Made by a program: the position numbers and the translations under genes. Shown one piece after another: positions 9,872 through 17,978 of a stretch of DNA of 64,000 nucleotides (position 1 is its first letter; each line of letters begins with the position of its first letter). The notes beneath the pieces were generated by a model, which did no database searches, was not told where the DNA came from, and saw only the letters and a list, made by a program, of their open reading frames with translations. Origin of the DNA: Polaribacter ponticola (GTDB lineage: Bacteria; Bacteroidota; Bacteroidia; Flavobacteriales; Flavobacteriaceae); contig NZ_JAOSLC020000003.1 in NCBI RefSeq assembly GCF_026191475.2, forward strand, positions 248,001-312,000, in the 5' to 3' direction.

Positions 9872-10267
9872 ATGGAAAATATTTTCAATCTTAAAATAAT
9901 AGTATCAACCGAAGATATAGATAATTTGTAGCATGTAAATAATTTGGTTTATGTAAAATGGATGGATATTATAGCCGACAAGCATTGGTCTTTTTTAACA
10001 AAAGATACTCCTTTTCCTCAATTTGTATGGGTGGTAATGAGACATGAAATAGATTACTTAAAACAAGCAGGTTTAGGGGATGAAATTAGTGTAAAAACTT
10101 GGGTTGGAGAAACTAAAGGAGTTACATCAATACGTTTCATGGAATTTTATAAAAATGAAATTTTATTGGTAAAAGCAAAAACAACTTGGGCAATGTTAGA
10201 TTCTAAAACATTTAAACCTATGAGAATAAGAGAAAATGTTTTAAAAGTATTACAACCAAGCAAATAA
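9872..10267 (+). pseudogene. Acyl-CoA thioesterase, 4HBT hotdog family, with in-frame TAG as read
   Basis: Reading from the ATG at 9872 gives MENIFNLKIIVSTEDIDNL, then TAG at 9929-9931, then HVNNLVYVKWMDIIADKHW in the same frame. This is the YbgC/FatA-like hotdog motif D-x-x-x-HVNN-x-x-Y, with the stop replacing one residue. CAG (Gln) to TAG needs one substitution and Gln is common there. The rest is intact: about 131 residues with DYLKQAGLGDEISVKTWVGE and MLDSKTFKPMRIREN. The protein would hydrolyse acyl-CoA thioesters in the cytosol. Either a single-base error or a recent nonsense mutation explains the stop. The DEAD helicase gene follows 32 bp later. Confidence 0.8.
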
Positions 10268-10299
10268 AAGTATCTTTGCATTTTTAAATTAAGATACAA

Positions 10300-11420
10300 A
10301 TGTCAACTTTTTCAGCTTTAGGAATTCGTAAAGATTATATAAAATCAATTAAAGAAATAGGAATTTCTAAACCTTCAGAAATTCAAGAAAAAACAATCCC
10401 TATTTTATTAAAAGAGTCAACAGATTTCATTGGTCTTGCACAAACAGGAACAGGAAAAACAGCTGCTTTTGGTTTGCCTGTTTTACATCATATTGATGCA
10501 AAATCAGACCATATTCAGGCTTTAATTTTATCACCAACAAGAGAGTTAGTTCAACAAATAAAAAAGCAACTCTTTAAGTTTACTAAATATGTTGATGATC
10601 GAATTTTTTTAGAAGCTGTTTTTGGTGGCGAAAAAATAGATAGACAAATCAATAACTTAAAACGAACTACACATATTGTGATAGCAACTCCTGGAAGATT
10701 GATCGATTTAATTGAAAGAGGAGATATTGATATAAGTCATGTAACAACTGTAATTTTAGACGAAGCAGATGAAATGTTGAGTATGGGTTTTAAACAAGAT
10801 TTAAATAGAATCTTGAAATTTACTACTAAAAATGATCGAAAAACTTGGTTGTTTTCTGCTACTATGCCAGAAGAAATTAAAAGAATAGTAAAAACTTATA
10901 TGAATACGAATGCACCAAGAGTTGAAGTTAATCCTAATTCTTTGGTAAATGAAAACATTAGACATCAATTTGTTAAAACAACAATTAAAGAAAAAACAGA
11001 TTTAATTACAAAATTTTTAGAAAAAGAGGAGCTCAAAGAGGTATTATATTTTGTAGAACAAAAGCAGGTGCGCAAAATTTAGCAACTCAATTAATTGAAG
11101 AAGGGTTTTCTACTGCTGCTTTAGAAGGAGATATGCAACAAAAAGAGCGAGATAAAGTAATGCGTGCTTTTAAGAATGAAAACTTACAATATTTAATTTC
11201 TACAGATGTTTCTGCTCGTGGAATTGATGTTAGAGATTTAGAATTTGTAATACATCATCAACTACCAGAACAAACTGATTATTACACTCACAGAAGTGGA
11301 AGAACTGCAAGAGCAGGGAAAACAGGAATTTCTTTAGCTTTAGTATTGCCTTATGAAATTGAAAGAGTTCATGAAATTCAAAAAGAATTAAATATTAAAT
11401 TTACAGAAGTAACCGTGTAA
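10300..11420 (+). pseudogene. DEAD-box RNA helicase, RhlE/CshA-like, frameshifted as read
   Basis: All DEAD-box motifs are visible in order: Q motif (GISKPSEIQEKTIP), motif I (AQTGTGKTAAF), Ia (PTRELVQQ), Ib (TPGRLIDL), II (DEADEM), III (SAT), then after a frame change IV/V (ISTDVSARGID) and VI (HRSGRTARAG). Near 11028-11036 one base is missing: GAG-GA-GCT should probably be GAG-GAn-GCT, giving A-Q-R-G-I-I-F-C-R-T-K. Restored length is about 373 residues, so the protein has the helicase core with almost no C-terminal tail. It would unwind short RNA duplexes. It starts a likely operon: the TRIC-type gene starts one base after its stop. Confidence 0.88.
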
Positions 11421-11421
11421 A

Positions 11422-12045
11422 ATGGAACTTATTTACGTTATAGATATTATAGGTACTTTCGCATTTGCTATTAGTGGAGCTTTGGTTGCTTCTGATAAAA
11501 AACTCGATTTATTTGGAGTAGCTATTATAGCATTTGTAACAGCTGTAGGTGGCGGTATGTTGCGTGATGTATTAATTAATGCGCATCCTATAAATTGGAT
11601 AGGAGATTTAAACTATTTATACACCATTTTTGCTGCTGTTGTATTTACTTTTTTATTTAAAAGCAAAATTGCTCATCTAAGTAAAACTATGTTTCTTTTC
11701 GATACTATTGGAATAAGTGTATTTACGCTTTTGGGTTTAAAAAAAGGGTTATCTTTTAATTTACATCCTATCATAGCTTTGATTATGGGAATGATTTCAG
11801 CCGTTTTTGGTGGAGTATTAAGAGATGTGTTAACAAATAAAATTCCATTAATATTTGAAAAAGAAATTTATGCTTCTGCTTGTTTAGCAGGTGGAGTTAC
11901 TTATTTAAGCCTCAATTATTTTAATGTTTCAGAAAACATTATTTTTGTTTTAGCTGCTTCTGTAATTGTAATTATTAGGGTTATTGCTGTTAAATTCCAT
12001 TTACAGTTACCAAAAATAAAAGACGACTTATTTACCAAAAAATAA
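11422..12045 (+). CDS. TRIC-type cation channel / UPF0126 (YicG-like) membrane protein
   Basis: At 207 residues with about seven hydrophobic helices, this protein has two repeats of the UPF0126 domain. Each carries the glycine-rich signature: AVGGGMLRDVLI near residues 40-51 and AVFGGVLRDVLTNKIP near residues 130-145. Prokaryotic TRIC homologues form trimeric monovalent-cation channels; others of the family have been proposed as glycine transporters. The gene starts one base after the helicase stop and is followed 4 bp later by the MaoC hydratase gene, so the three are likely cotranscribed. Confidence 0.88.
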   Translation: MELIYVIDIIGTFAFAISGALVASDKKLDLFGVAIIAFVTAVGGGMLRDVLINAHPINWIGDLNYLYTIFAAVVFTFLFKSKIAHLSKTMFLFDTIGISVFTLLGLKKGLSFNLHPIIALIMGMISAVFGGVLRDVLTNKIPLIFEKEIYASACLAGGVTYLSLNYFNVSENIIFVLAASVIVIIRVIAVKFHLQLPKIKDDLFTKK

Positions 12046-12049
12046 AATT

Positions 12050-12514
12050 ATGAAACCATTAGAATTTGAAAATTTTGAAGAGTTTAAATTGATGATTGGA
12101 AAACAATTACCAACAGGAAATTGGTATACTGTAACTCAAGAAATGATTAACGATTTTGCAAATGCAACCCTAGATAAACAATGGATTCATGTAGATGAAG
12201 TAAGAGCAGAGAAGGAGAGTCCGTTTAAAAGTACAGTTGCTCATGGTTTTATGTCTGTAGCTATGATTTCTAGAATGTTAGAGGAAGCTTTTTTAATTAA
12301 AAGTGTAAAAATGGGTTTAAATTACGGGTTAAATAAAGTTCGTTTCCCAAATCCTGTGCCTGTAAATAGTGAATTAAGAATGGTTTCTAAAGTAAAGGAA
12401 ATAGAAGAAATAGCTAATAACGGAATTAAAGTTACATTTTCTTGTATTATAGAAATTAAAGGACAAGAAAAACCAGCTTGTGTAGCAGAGTTTTTAGCTG
12501 CATTATTTCAATAA
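12050..12514 (+). CDS. MaoC family (R)-specific enoyl-CoA hydratase-like protein
   Basis: A 154-residue single-hotdog hydratase. The family hallmark is visible as FANATLDKQWIHVD, with the catalytic Asp-x4-His pair (D about 40, H about 45), followed by STVAHGFMSVAMISRM. This matches MaoC/NodN-type proteins, which hydrate trans-2-enoyl-CoA to (R)-3-hydroxyacyl-CoA. It is the last gene of the likely helicase-TRIC-maoC transcript, and its last codons are part of the long terminator hairpin. Substrate chain length cannot be inferred. Confidence 0.88.
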   Translation: MKPLEFENFEEFKLMIGKQLPTGNWYTVTQEMINDFANATLDKQWIHVDEVRAEKESPFKSTVAHGFMSVAMISRMLEEAFLIKSVKMGLNYGLNKVRFPNPVPVNSELRMVSKVKEIEEIANNGIKVTFSCIIEIKGQEKPACVAEFLAALFQ

Positions 12515-12552
12515 AAAAAAGCTGCAATTTGCAGCTTTTTTTATTGAAATAA
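12503..12552. terminator. Long bidirectional terminator hairpin
   Basis: TTATTTCAAT (12503-12512) pairs with ATTGAAATAA (12543-12552), and an A tract plus GCTGC pairs with GCAGC plus a T tract inside. The stem is more than 20 bp and overlaps the last codons of the MaoC gene. It lies between convergent genes. Confidence 0.85.
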
Positions 12553-12560
12553 TTTCTTTT

Positions 12561-12980
12561 TTAATTTAAAATTCCCTCTTTGATATATTTTTTTGAGTAT
12601 AAGATTAAGAAAATGCATATTATAATTATCATTATTGGCATAAAGTACATATTTAATTCAATATCCATTATAATATAGACTTGTTGAATTGTTGCACTTA
12701 CTCCAGAAAGGATAAATAAATAATATGAAAATTTCTTTCGAGCTAAATAAAATACACATCCTAAAAAACCTCCAAAAACACCCAATGCAAATAATGCCGT
12801 TAACCATGATGGATGCTCTATCATCATTTCTGCTTGTTGTTCTGGCGGCATTTCTGCAATCATTTCTTCTGTTGCATAAGCTTGAAATAAATAAGCAGCA
12901 ACTCCCATTAAATTCCAAAGAAGTGCAGAAACTCCAATAATCCAAAATAGAATACTTGGTTTGTTTGATTTAGATGTCAT
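12561..12980 (-). CDS. Four-helix membrane protein of unknown function
   Basis: A 139-residue protein with helices at about residues 10-32, 60-80, 84-103 and 108-128. Between helices 1 and 2 is an acidic, methionine-rich loop (TEEMIAEMPPEQQAEMM). Similar Flavobacteriaceae proteins are, as I recall, sometimes labelled sugar transporter without experimental basis; I do not adopt that. No catalytic motif is visible. It is a single-gene unit facing the MaoC operon and divergent from the membrane protein/XRE pair. Confidence 0.7.
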   Translation of the reverse strand: MTSKSNKPSILFWIIGVSALLWNLMGVAAYLFQAYATEEMIAEMPPEQQAEMMIEHPSWLTALFALGVFGGFLGCVFYLARKKFSYYLFILSGVSATIQQVYIIMDIELNMYFMPIMIIIICIFLILYSKKYIKEGILN

Positions 12981-13025
12981 ATTATAAAGTTTAATTAATT
13001 GATATTATAAATGTAGTAAAAATTA

Positions 13026-13056
13026 TTGTTTTATAAATTAATGTAAAGTATATTTG
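13026..13056 (+). promoter_or_regulatory. Bacteroidota promoter for the membrane protein/XRE pair
   Basis: TTG (13026-13028), a 20-bp spacer, and TATATTTG (13049-13056) match the TTG / TAnnTTTG promoter. Transcription would begin near 13063, 37 bases before the first ATG. The direct repeats at 13042-13096 overlap the -7 region and the start site. Confidence 0.55.
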
Positions 13057-13096
13057 TCATTATGTAAAATATATTTATTAATTTGTAAAGTGATAT
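13042..13096 (+). repeat. Three direct repeats at 21-bp spacing, possible operator
   Basis: TGTAAAGTATAT (13042), TGTAAAATATAT (13063) and TGTAAAGTGATAT (13084) start exactly 21 bp apart, two DNA turns. They cover the promoter -7 element and the start of the leader. The downstream XRE regulator is an obvious candidate ligand; autoregulation is inference. Confidence 0.5.
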
Positions 13097-13099
13097 AAA

Positions 13100-13543
13100 A
13101 TGTATAAACAAACAATATGTGAAAAAGAGAGAAATAATTTAGAAAAAATGAATAAATTTCAATTAGATAATAAATTTAAAAAAATAGGATATATAATTTC
13201 TATTGGTACTTTTATATTTATGATTATAAGAAAATTTATTGAAAACTCAGATGAAATAAAACCTGTTCTTCATGGAGTATTATTACTAGGTTTATTATTA
13301 GTGTCTTTATCTAAGGATAAGTTTGAAGATGAATTTTTAGATAGTTTAAGGTCTCAATCCTATAGAATAGCTTTTATATTAGTAATTATTTATTCTTTAA
13401 TACAACCAATAATTAATTATACTGTAGGAATAATACTTAACCAAGATGAAGAAATGAAAGCATTTGGATACTTTCAAATATTATTTTTTATGTTGATAGT
13501 TCAATTAATGGTTTTTTGGCAATTAAAAAAAATGAATAATTGA
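13100..13543 (+). CDS. Membrane protein paired with an XRE regulator
   Basis: Up to 147 residues with four hydrophobic segments, at about residues 28-46, 56-70, 90-108 and 122-140. The start may be the ATG at 13100 or the later one at 13148 (MNKFQLDNKFKKIG), which would give 131 residues; neither has a clear ribosome site. It ends in TGA and the XRE gene follows after one base. I do not recognise the family; small membrane proteins paired with a 66-residue XRE protein recur in Firmicutes and Bacteroidota and may be membrane-linked regulators of the XRE factor. Confidence 0.65.
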   Translation: MYKQTICEKERNNLEKMNKFQLDNKFKKIGYIISIGTFIFMIIRKFIENSDEIKPVLHGVLLLGLLLVSLSKDKFEDEFLDSLRSQSYRIAFILVIIYSLIQPIINYTVGIILNQDEEMKAFGYFQILFFMLIVQLMVFWQLKKMNN

Positions 13544-13544
13544 T

Positions 13545-13745
13545 ATGAAAAACACTCTAAAAGTACAACGAGCAATCTTAGATCTTACTCAAGATGATTT
13601 AGCAAAAGCTATTGGTGTTTCTAGACAAACAATTAATTCTATCGAGAAGAATAGATATGTGCCATCTACAGTTTTAGCTTTAAAGCTATCAAATGTATTT
13701 AAAATTGCTGTAAATGATTTTTTTACCTTAGAAGAAGGAGATTAA
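13545..13745 (+). CDS. Small XRE-family helix-turn-helix regulator
   Basis: A 66-residue single-domain Cro/CI-type DNA-binding protein. The helix-turn-helix is DLAKAIGVSRQTINSIEKNR, followed by the family pattern YVPSTVLALKLSNVF. No ligand or oligomerisation domain is present. It begins one base after the stop of the membrane protein gene, implying translational coupling. The 21-bp-spaced repeats at the operon promoter may be its binding sites. Confidence 0.88.
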   Translation: MKNTLKVQRAILDLTQDDLAKAIGVSRQTINSIEKNRYVPSTVLALKLSNVFKIAVNDFFTLEEGD

Positions 13746-13768
13746 TTGATATTTTCTATCATAAAGTA

Positions 13769-15965
13769 TTACTTAACCATTGACTTTATTATTTTTTCTG
13801 TTTTAATTAAGTTACCATTTTTTGAATAAACTTTAATAAAATAAACACCAGGGTTTAAATTAGAAAGTTCAATTGAATACTCATTAAATTTATTATTAGA
13901 AAATATTTTTTTTCCAAGAATATCAAATAATTCAATTTTTATTAACTCATTAGACTTTGATTTAATATATAATTTATTTTTAAATGGATTTGGGTAAATC
14001 GCTATAGTTTTATTTTTAACTAAATCATTTTTAGTACTTAAAACCCCATTAAAGAAGTTTTGAGCATAAGAAAAAGCTTCTTTCCCAATTTTGTCTCCAA
14101 TAATACGTCCTTTAATATCATCTATTGGAGGATGAATTCCTCCCCAAATTCTAGACAAACTCGTTTGATCTGATGCATCTCTATAAGTAGCCCATTGTAA
14201 AGTTAAACTTTCAGAAGGGCCAACTTCAAAAGCTAAAAATTTATTTTTCTCTACATTAAAAGTACCCATTCCTCCAGGAAAAAATGTATTATTAGTAATA
14301 AGAGTTAATACTTCTGAAGCTGCTCTAGAAAAAGTTGAATGGCCAGATAAATACCCAGCAAACGGAGGAGAAACAAATGAAGGCCTTTGATATGGCCACC
14401 AATGAGTTCCTAAAATCCACCCGACTTTTGCAATATCTGTATCAACATTTGAAATTTCATCATGACCCAACCAAGATTTTACTTTAATCTGCCCAATAAT
14501 CTCATTATCAAACCCAACTAATTCATCCCCTTCTTTTATTACTTCTATTAGCCCTTCAATTAAAGGTAAACCATGCGGACTATAATTTGGTAAATTAATA
14601 TCTGAACTTTGACCTTTAGAAGCCATATATCTTATTGCAGAAATGGGTCTTATATAATCATAATAACCTTTAATTCCCCATATATTAACTGCAACATCAT
14701 GCATAGCGCCGCCAAGAGTTAAATAACTTTTTACATCAAATTCTAAAGAACTCAATTCTTTTGAAGAATTACCAAAAGTTTTTTTTGATAAAGGGTGATC
14801 AATAACATAATTTAAGATTGTAAACCAATGTCCAGGAGGAGTTTCAGAATCAGGGCCATCTGCCCAAAACTCAGCTAAAACTCTAGTATAGTCTCCTTTC
14901 TTTACAATATTATCTTCATAAGGTTTATTCGTTATTGGGTTTATTGAATGTCCTTTACCGATATCTCCACCTTGTGTAAAATTATAAAAATTTTGGTATT
15001 CAGAAAAAGTAGTTGGAAAGGTAGAAATATTAACATTACCAATTGAATTAGGCGAAATGTTGATATAATCTTCTATAGATGGATCTAGATGAGCAGACCA
15101 AGCTATAACCAAAGCAAAATTCCATTTATAAGGATCTGTGATACCATTTTGATTAGATTCTTGAATGTAAACAGGGTTTCCTGGATTATTATAAATATAT
15201 GAATTGAAGCCATTATTTAAAACTTCCAAATCTTCATCCTTAAGTGAAAAAGGAACAACTTCACCCCATTCTGGACCCAAAAATTCTGGAGTAGTAGCTT
15301 CAAATAAATTTCCACTTTGATCTATAAATGTGCTAAAAGCTAAAGGTTGCCATCTATTTGGATTTATATTTGAGTTATCTCTGTAAAACTCTAAGTACAA
15401 AGCATCATTTACTGGAGTATAGTATTTATTTTCATAATTATTTTCTTCATTAGCCCCGTCTTGTAAACCAAACTCAATCATTTTTTCTGCCATATAGTTA
15501 CCTAAAGCAGCATAAGAGCCATCACTATAATCAATAGATAGATAATTTTTATCATAACCAAGTGAAGTGAAAAAAGTTTCAAATTCAGATAAAGTTTCAC
15601 TTGAGTTTGGTGAATTTTTAAATCTATGATTTAATAGTTTAAATATAGCATAACTAATTATTTCTTTTGTTGCTTCTTCTTTGTTTGTAGGTGAAGAAAT
15701 AGGGGTATAGTTGGTAGTGAAATTGCCAAGAGTATTACCTAAAAAAAATGGTTGAGCAGATTCATCAAAAATAGCCCAAGCATCATACATTAATACTGAA
15801 GAGTGAAACAAATTTCTTGCATGTACCGTTGGTCTTGCATAATCATTTCTAATAGCATTTAAAAGTTGTTCATTCCATTGTCTAGCTATCGAATGTTGAC
15901 TTTTTATTGAAATTGGTAAGAAAAGAATAAATAAAAAAAATTAAGAGGTTATTTTTTTTAATCAT
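13769..15965 (-). CDS. Secreted vanadium haloperoxidase-like PAP2 protein with T9SS sorting domain; frameshift in signal peptide
   Basis: About 731 residues when read from the ATG at 15965. The signal peptide region (MIKKNNLLIF, then FILFLPISIKSQ) is split at the A8 run 15933-15940 and needs one base fewer, or two more, to join. The PAP2/vanadate-binding core is near the C-terminal third: FAGYLSGHSTFSRAASE supplies the G-H active-site step, and SRIWGGIHPPIDDIKGRIIG supplies the second Arg/His motif. The last 80 residues (IYPNPFKNKLYIKS, then LNPGVYFIKVYS) form a type A type IX sorting domain, so the protein is secreted across the outer membrane and probably anchored. Halide specificity or phosphatase activity cannot be read off. 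It is convergent with the XRE gene. Confidence 0.85.
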
Positions 15966-16288
15966 ATTAGTGGGGATATATAACAAATTTATTAAATTTA
16001 CTTGAGTTTTTTAGTAAACTAATTTATATTTTTTTAGCACTAAAAATTCTTAAAAATTAAATGTCTATATATCAAATTGTCTTAGCTCTTTTATCTTATA
16101 GGTAGATTTTAAATTATGTTTATACTAAATATTTGTTTTGAAGAGTGTTAAATTAATACTATCTTTGCTGCTATAAGACAGAATACACTCCATTTATTGC
16201 ACAAGTCATCTTTTAGTTTGATTTTTAATTTCTAGTATAGTATTTTATCTTTTCAGAAATATTAATTTAAAAACAGTTTTATATATTA
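15966..16288 (+). other. Intergenic region with cold-shock gene leader
   Basis: No gene is visible in these 323 bases. The right half holds the promoter at 16138-16167 and then an untranslated leader of about 115 bases before the cold-shock ATG, unusually long for this genome. Confidence 0.5.
16138..16167 (+). promoter_or_regulatory. Bacteroidota promoter for the cold-shock gene
   Basis: TTG (16138-16140), a 19-bp spacer and TATCTTTG (16160-16167) match the family consensus exactly in sequence and spacing. The start site would be near 16174. Confidence 0.7.
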
Positions 16289-16741
16289 ATGGCAAAATCG
16301 CAACAAACATTTAGTAAAAGTGAAAAAGAGAAAAAACGTTTAAAAAAACGTCAAGACAAGCTTAAGAAAATGGAAGCTAGAAAAGCTGCTAAGGAAGAAA
16401 ATGGTTCTGCAGGAATACAATTTGCATATGTAGATCATAATGGAAACTTAACAGATACACCACCTGATCCAGATTTAAAAGTTGAATATGAGCTTGAAGA
16501 TATTCAGATTTCAGTTACTAAAAAAGAAGATTTACCAGAAGAAGATCCTGTAAGAAAAGGAAAAGTTAACTTTTTTGATTCTTCTAAAGGTTTCGGTTTT
16601 ATTATTGATCATGAAAACGGTGAAAAATACTTTACACACGTTAGTGGTTTAATTGATGAAATTACTGAAAATGATAAAGTTTCTTTTGAACTTGAAAGAG
16701 GTATGCGAGGAATGAATGCAGTAAAAGTTAAAAAAATATAA
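16289..16741 (+). CDS. Cold-shock domain protein with lysine-rich N-terminal extension
   Basis: A 150-residue protein with two parts. Residues 1-40 are strongly basic and helical (KSEKEKKRLKKRQDKLKKME), suited to RNA or ribosome contact. Residues 88-150 are a cold-shock domain: KGKVNFFDSSKGFGFI contains RNP1 and YFTHVSGL contains RNP2. It would bind single-stranded RNA as a chaperone in the cytosol, possibly together with the many DEAD-box helicases in this window. The promoter is 115 bases upstream, leaving a long leader typical of thermoregulated cold-shock mRNAs. A strong terminator follows. Confidence 0.92.
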   Translation: MAKSQQTFSKSEKEKKRLKKRQDKLKKMEARKAAKEENGSAGIQFAYVDHNGNLTDTPPDPDLKVEYELEDIQISVTKKEDLPEEDPVRKGKVNFFDSSKGFGFIIDHENGEKYFTHVSGLIDEITENDKVSFELERGMRGMNAVKVKKI

Positions 16742-16757
16742 AGAGTTTTAATTTCTC

Positions 16758-16813
16758 TTTAAACATAATAAAAGCCGATTACAATCTTGTAGTCGGCTTT
16801 TATTATGTTTAAA
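16758..16813. terminator. Bidirectional terminator, long stem
   Basis: TTTAAACATAATAAAAGCCGA and its complement form a 20-bp class stem, with a second inner pairing (TTACAA with TTGTAG). It separates the convergent cold-shock and aroB genes. Confidence 0.88.
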
Positions 16814-16829
16814 AGTTATGTTATATTCT

Positions 16830-17891
16830 TTACAAATTATAAAATTCCATACTTTCTATAATTAAACTTTCATCTACTTTACAATCAATTTTATAATCTT
16901 CATAGTCGTTTAATAAAACAAAATTAACTTGTCCGTTAACATTTTTCTTATCATGCTTTAGCAACTCTAAAATAGCCGAGAAATCAACTTTCAATAAATT
17001 AATTTTATTGTAAATAGTTAACACAACATTTTTAACTTCTATAACTTTTTCTTTAGGAAAGTTTAATAATTTAGAAGACATATAGCATTCACAAACCATA
17101 CCAATTGCTATGGCTTCTCCATGAGTTAAATTTTCTTTATCTTCAGATTCTAAATAAAAAGATTCAATTGCATGCCCTAAAGTATGCCCAAAATTTAAAA
17201 TTTTTCTTAGATTTTTCTCTTTAGGGTCTTGTAAAACAACTTCGTTTTTTATTTCTACAGATCTAAATATTAAATCATTGATATTTAGGTTTTTATTATC
17301 TTTTATTTCATTAAAAAGATTAACATCATAAGTTAAGCCATATTTAATAATTTCTGCTGTTCCAGATTTAATTTCTCTTTCTGTAACTGTAGTTAAATAA
17401 TCAGTATCAATAATTACCATTTCTGGGTTTGCAAACAAACCTATTTGGTTTTTTAATACCCCTAAATCAACTCCAGTTTTTCCTCCTACTGAAGCATCAA
17501 CCATAGACAATAATGTAGTTGGTATATTTACAAAATCAATTCCACGCTTAAAACATGAGGCCACAAAACCACCTAAGTCTGTAATTACACCACCTCCTAA
17601 AGTAATTAATAAACTCTTTCTATCACCACCTAATTCAGTTATTACATTCCAAACACCTATACAAGTTTCTAAATTTTTGTTGATTTCGCCAGAATCAATT
17701 TCTATAACTTCTATAGTTTTATCTGTTTCTAAATTAGGGATAAATTTAGGATAACAATACTCAATTGTATTTTCATCTACCAAAATAAAAATAGTAGAAT
17801 AGTTTTTAATTTTTAATATATTAGAAAGTTCTTGGTAACTTTCTTTTTGAAAATGTACAGGATAAGTTACTGCTTGAATAGTTTTCATCAA
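16830..17891 (-). CDS. aroB: 3-dehydroquinate synthase
   Basis: At 353 residues it has the full NAD+-dependent AroB domain, which converts DAHP to 3-dehydroquinate in the shikimate pathway. The NAD-binding segment LGGGVITDLGGFVAS is near residues 97-111, with FVNIPTTLLSMVDASVGGKTG after it. Metal ligands lie in SGTAEIIKYG (Glu), NFGHTLGHAIES (His) and LTHGEAIAIGM (His). No other shikimate gene is nearby. It is divergent from the proline dehydrogenase gene with an 87-bp gap. Confidence 0.95.
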   Translation of the reverse strand: MMKTIQAVTYPVHFQKESYQELSNILKIKNYSTIFILVDENTIEYCYPKFIPNLETDKTIEVIEIDSGEINKNLETCIGVWNVITELGGDRKSLLITLGGGVITDLGGFVASCFKRGIDFVNIPTTLLSMVDASVGGKTGVDLGVLKNQIGLFANPEMVIIDTDYLTTVTEREIKSGTAEIIKYGLTYDVNLFNEIKDNKNLNINDLIFRSVEIKNEVVLQDPKEKNLRKILNFGHTLGHAIESFYLESEDKENLTHGEAIAIGMVCECYMSSKLLNFPKEKVIEVKNVVLTIYNKINLLKVDFSAILELLKHDKKNVNGQVNFVLLNDYEDYKIDCKVDESLIIESMEFYNL

Positions 17892-17949
17892 TAAAATTAT
17901 TAAGCGTGCAATTTAAAGAGAAAATATTCAATTATTACTATTCAAATAC

Positions 17950-17957
17950 TATATTTG
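17950..17957 (+). promoter_or_regulatory. -7 element of the proline dehydrogenase promoter
   Basis: TATATTTG fits TAnnTTTG; no clear TTG lies 19 bp upstream. A start site near 17964 excludes a translation start at 17955 and supports the ATG at 17979. Confidence 0.5.
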
Positions 17958-17978
17958 TTCCTACTAAAACGATATAGT

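Noticed and set aside
12658..12945. A cysteine-rich 95-codon frame inside the membrane protein gene
   Set aside because: It overlaps a clear four-helix membrane protein in another frame and has no start-site signals.
17955..17978. Upstream translation start for proline dehydrogenase
   Set aside because: It lies inside the -7 promoter element, before the likely transcription start.
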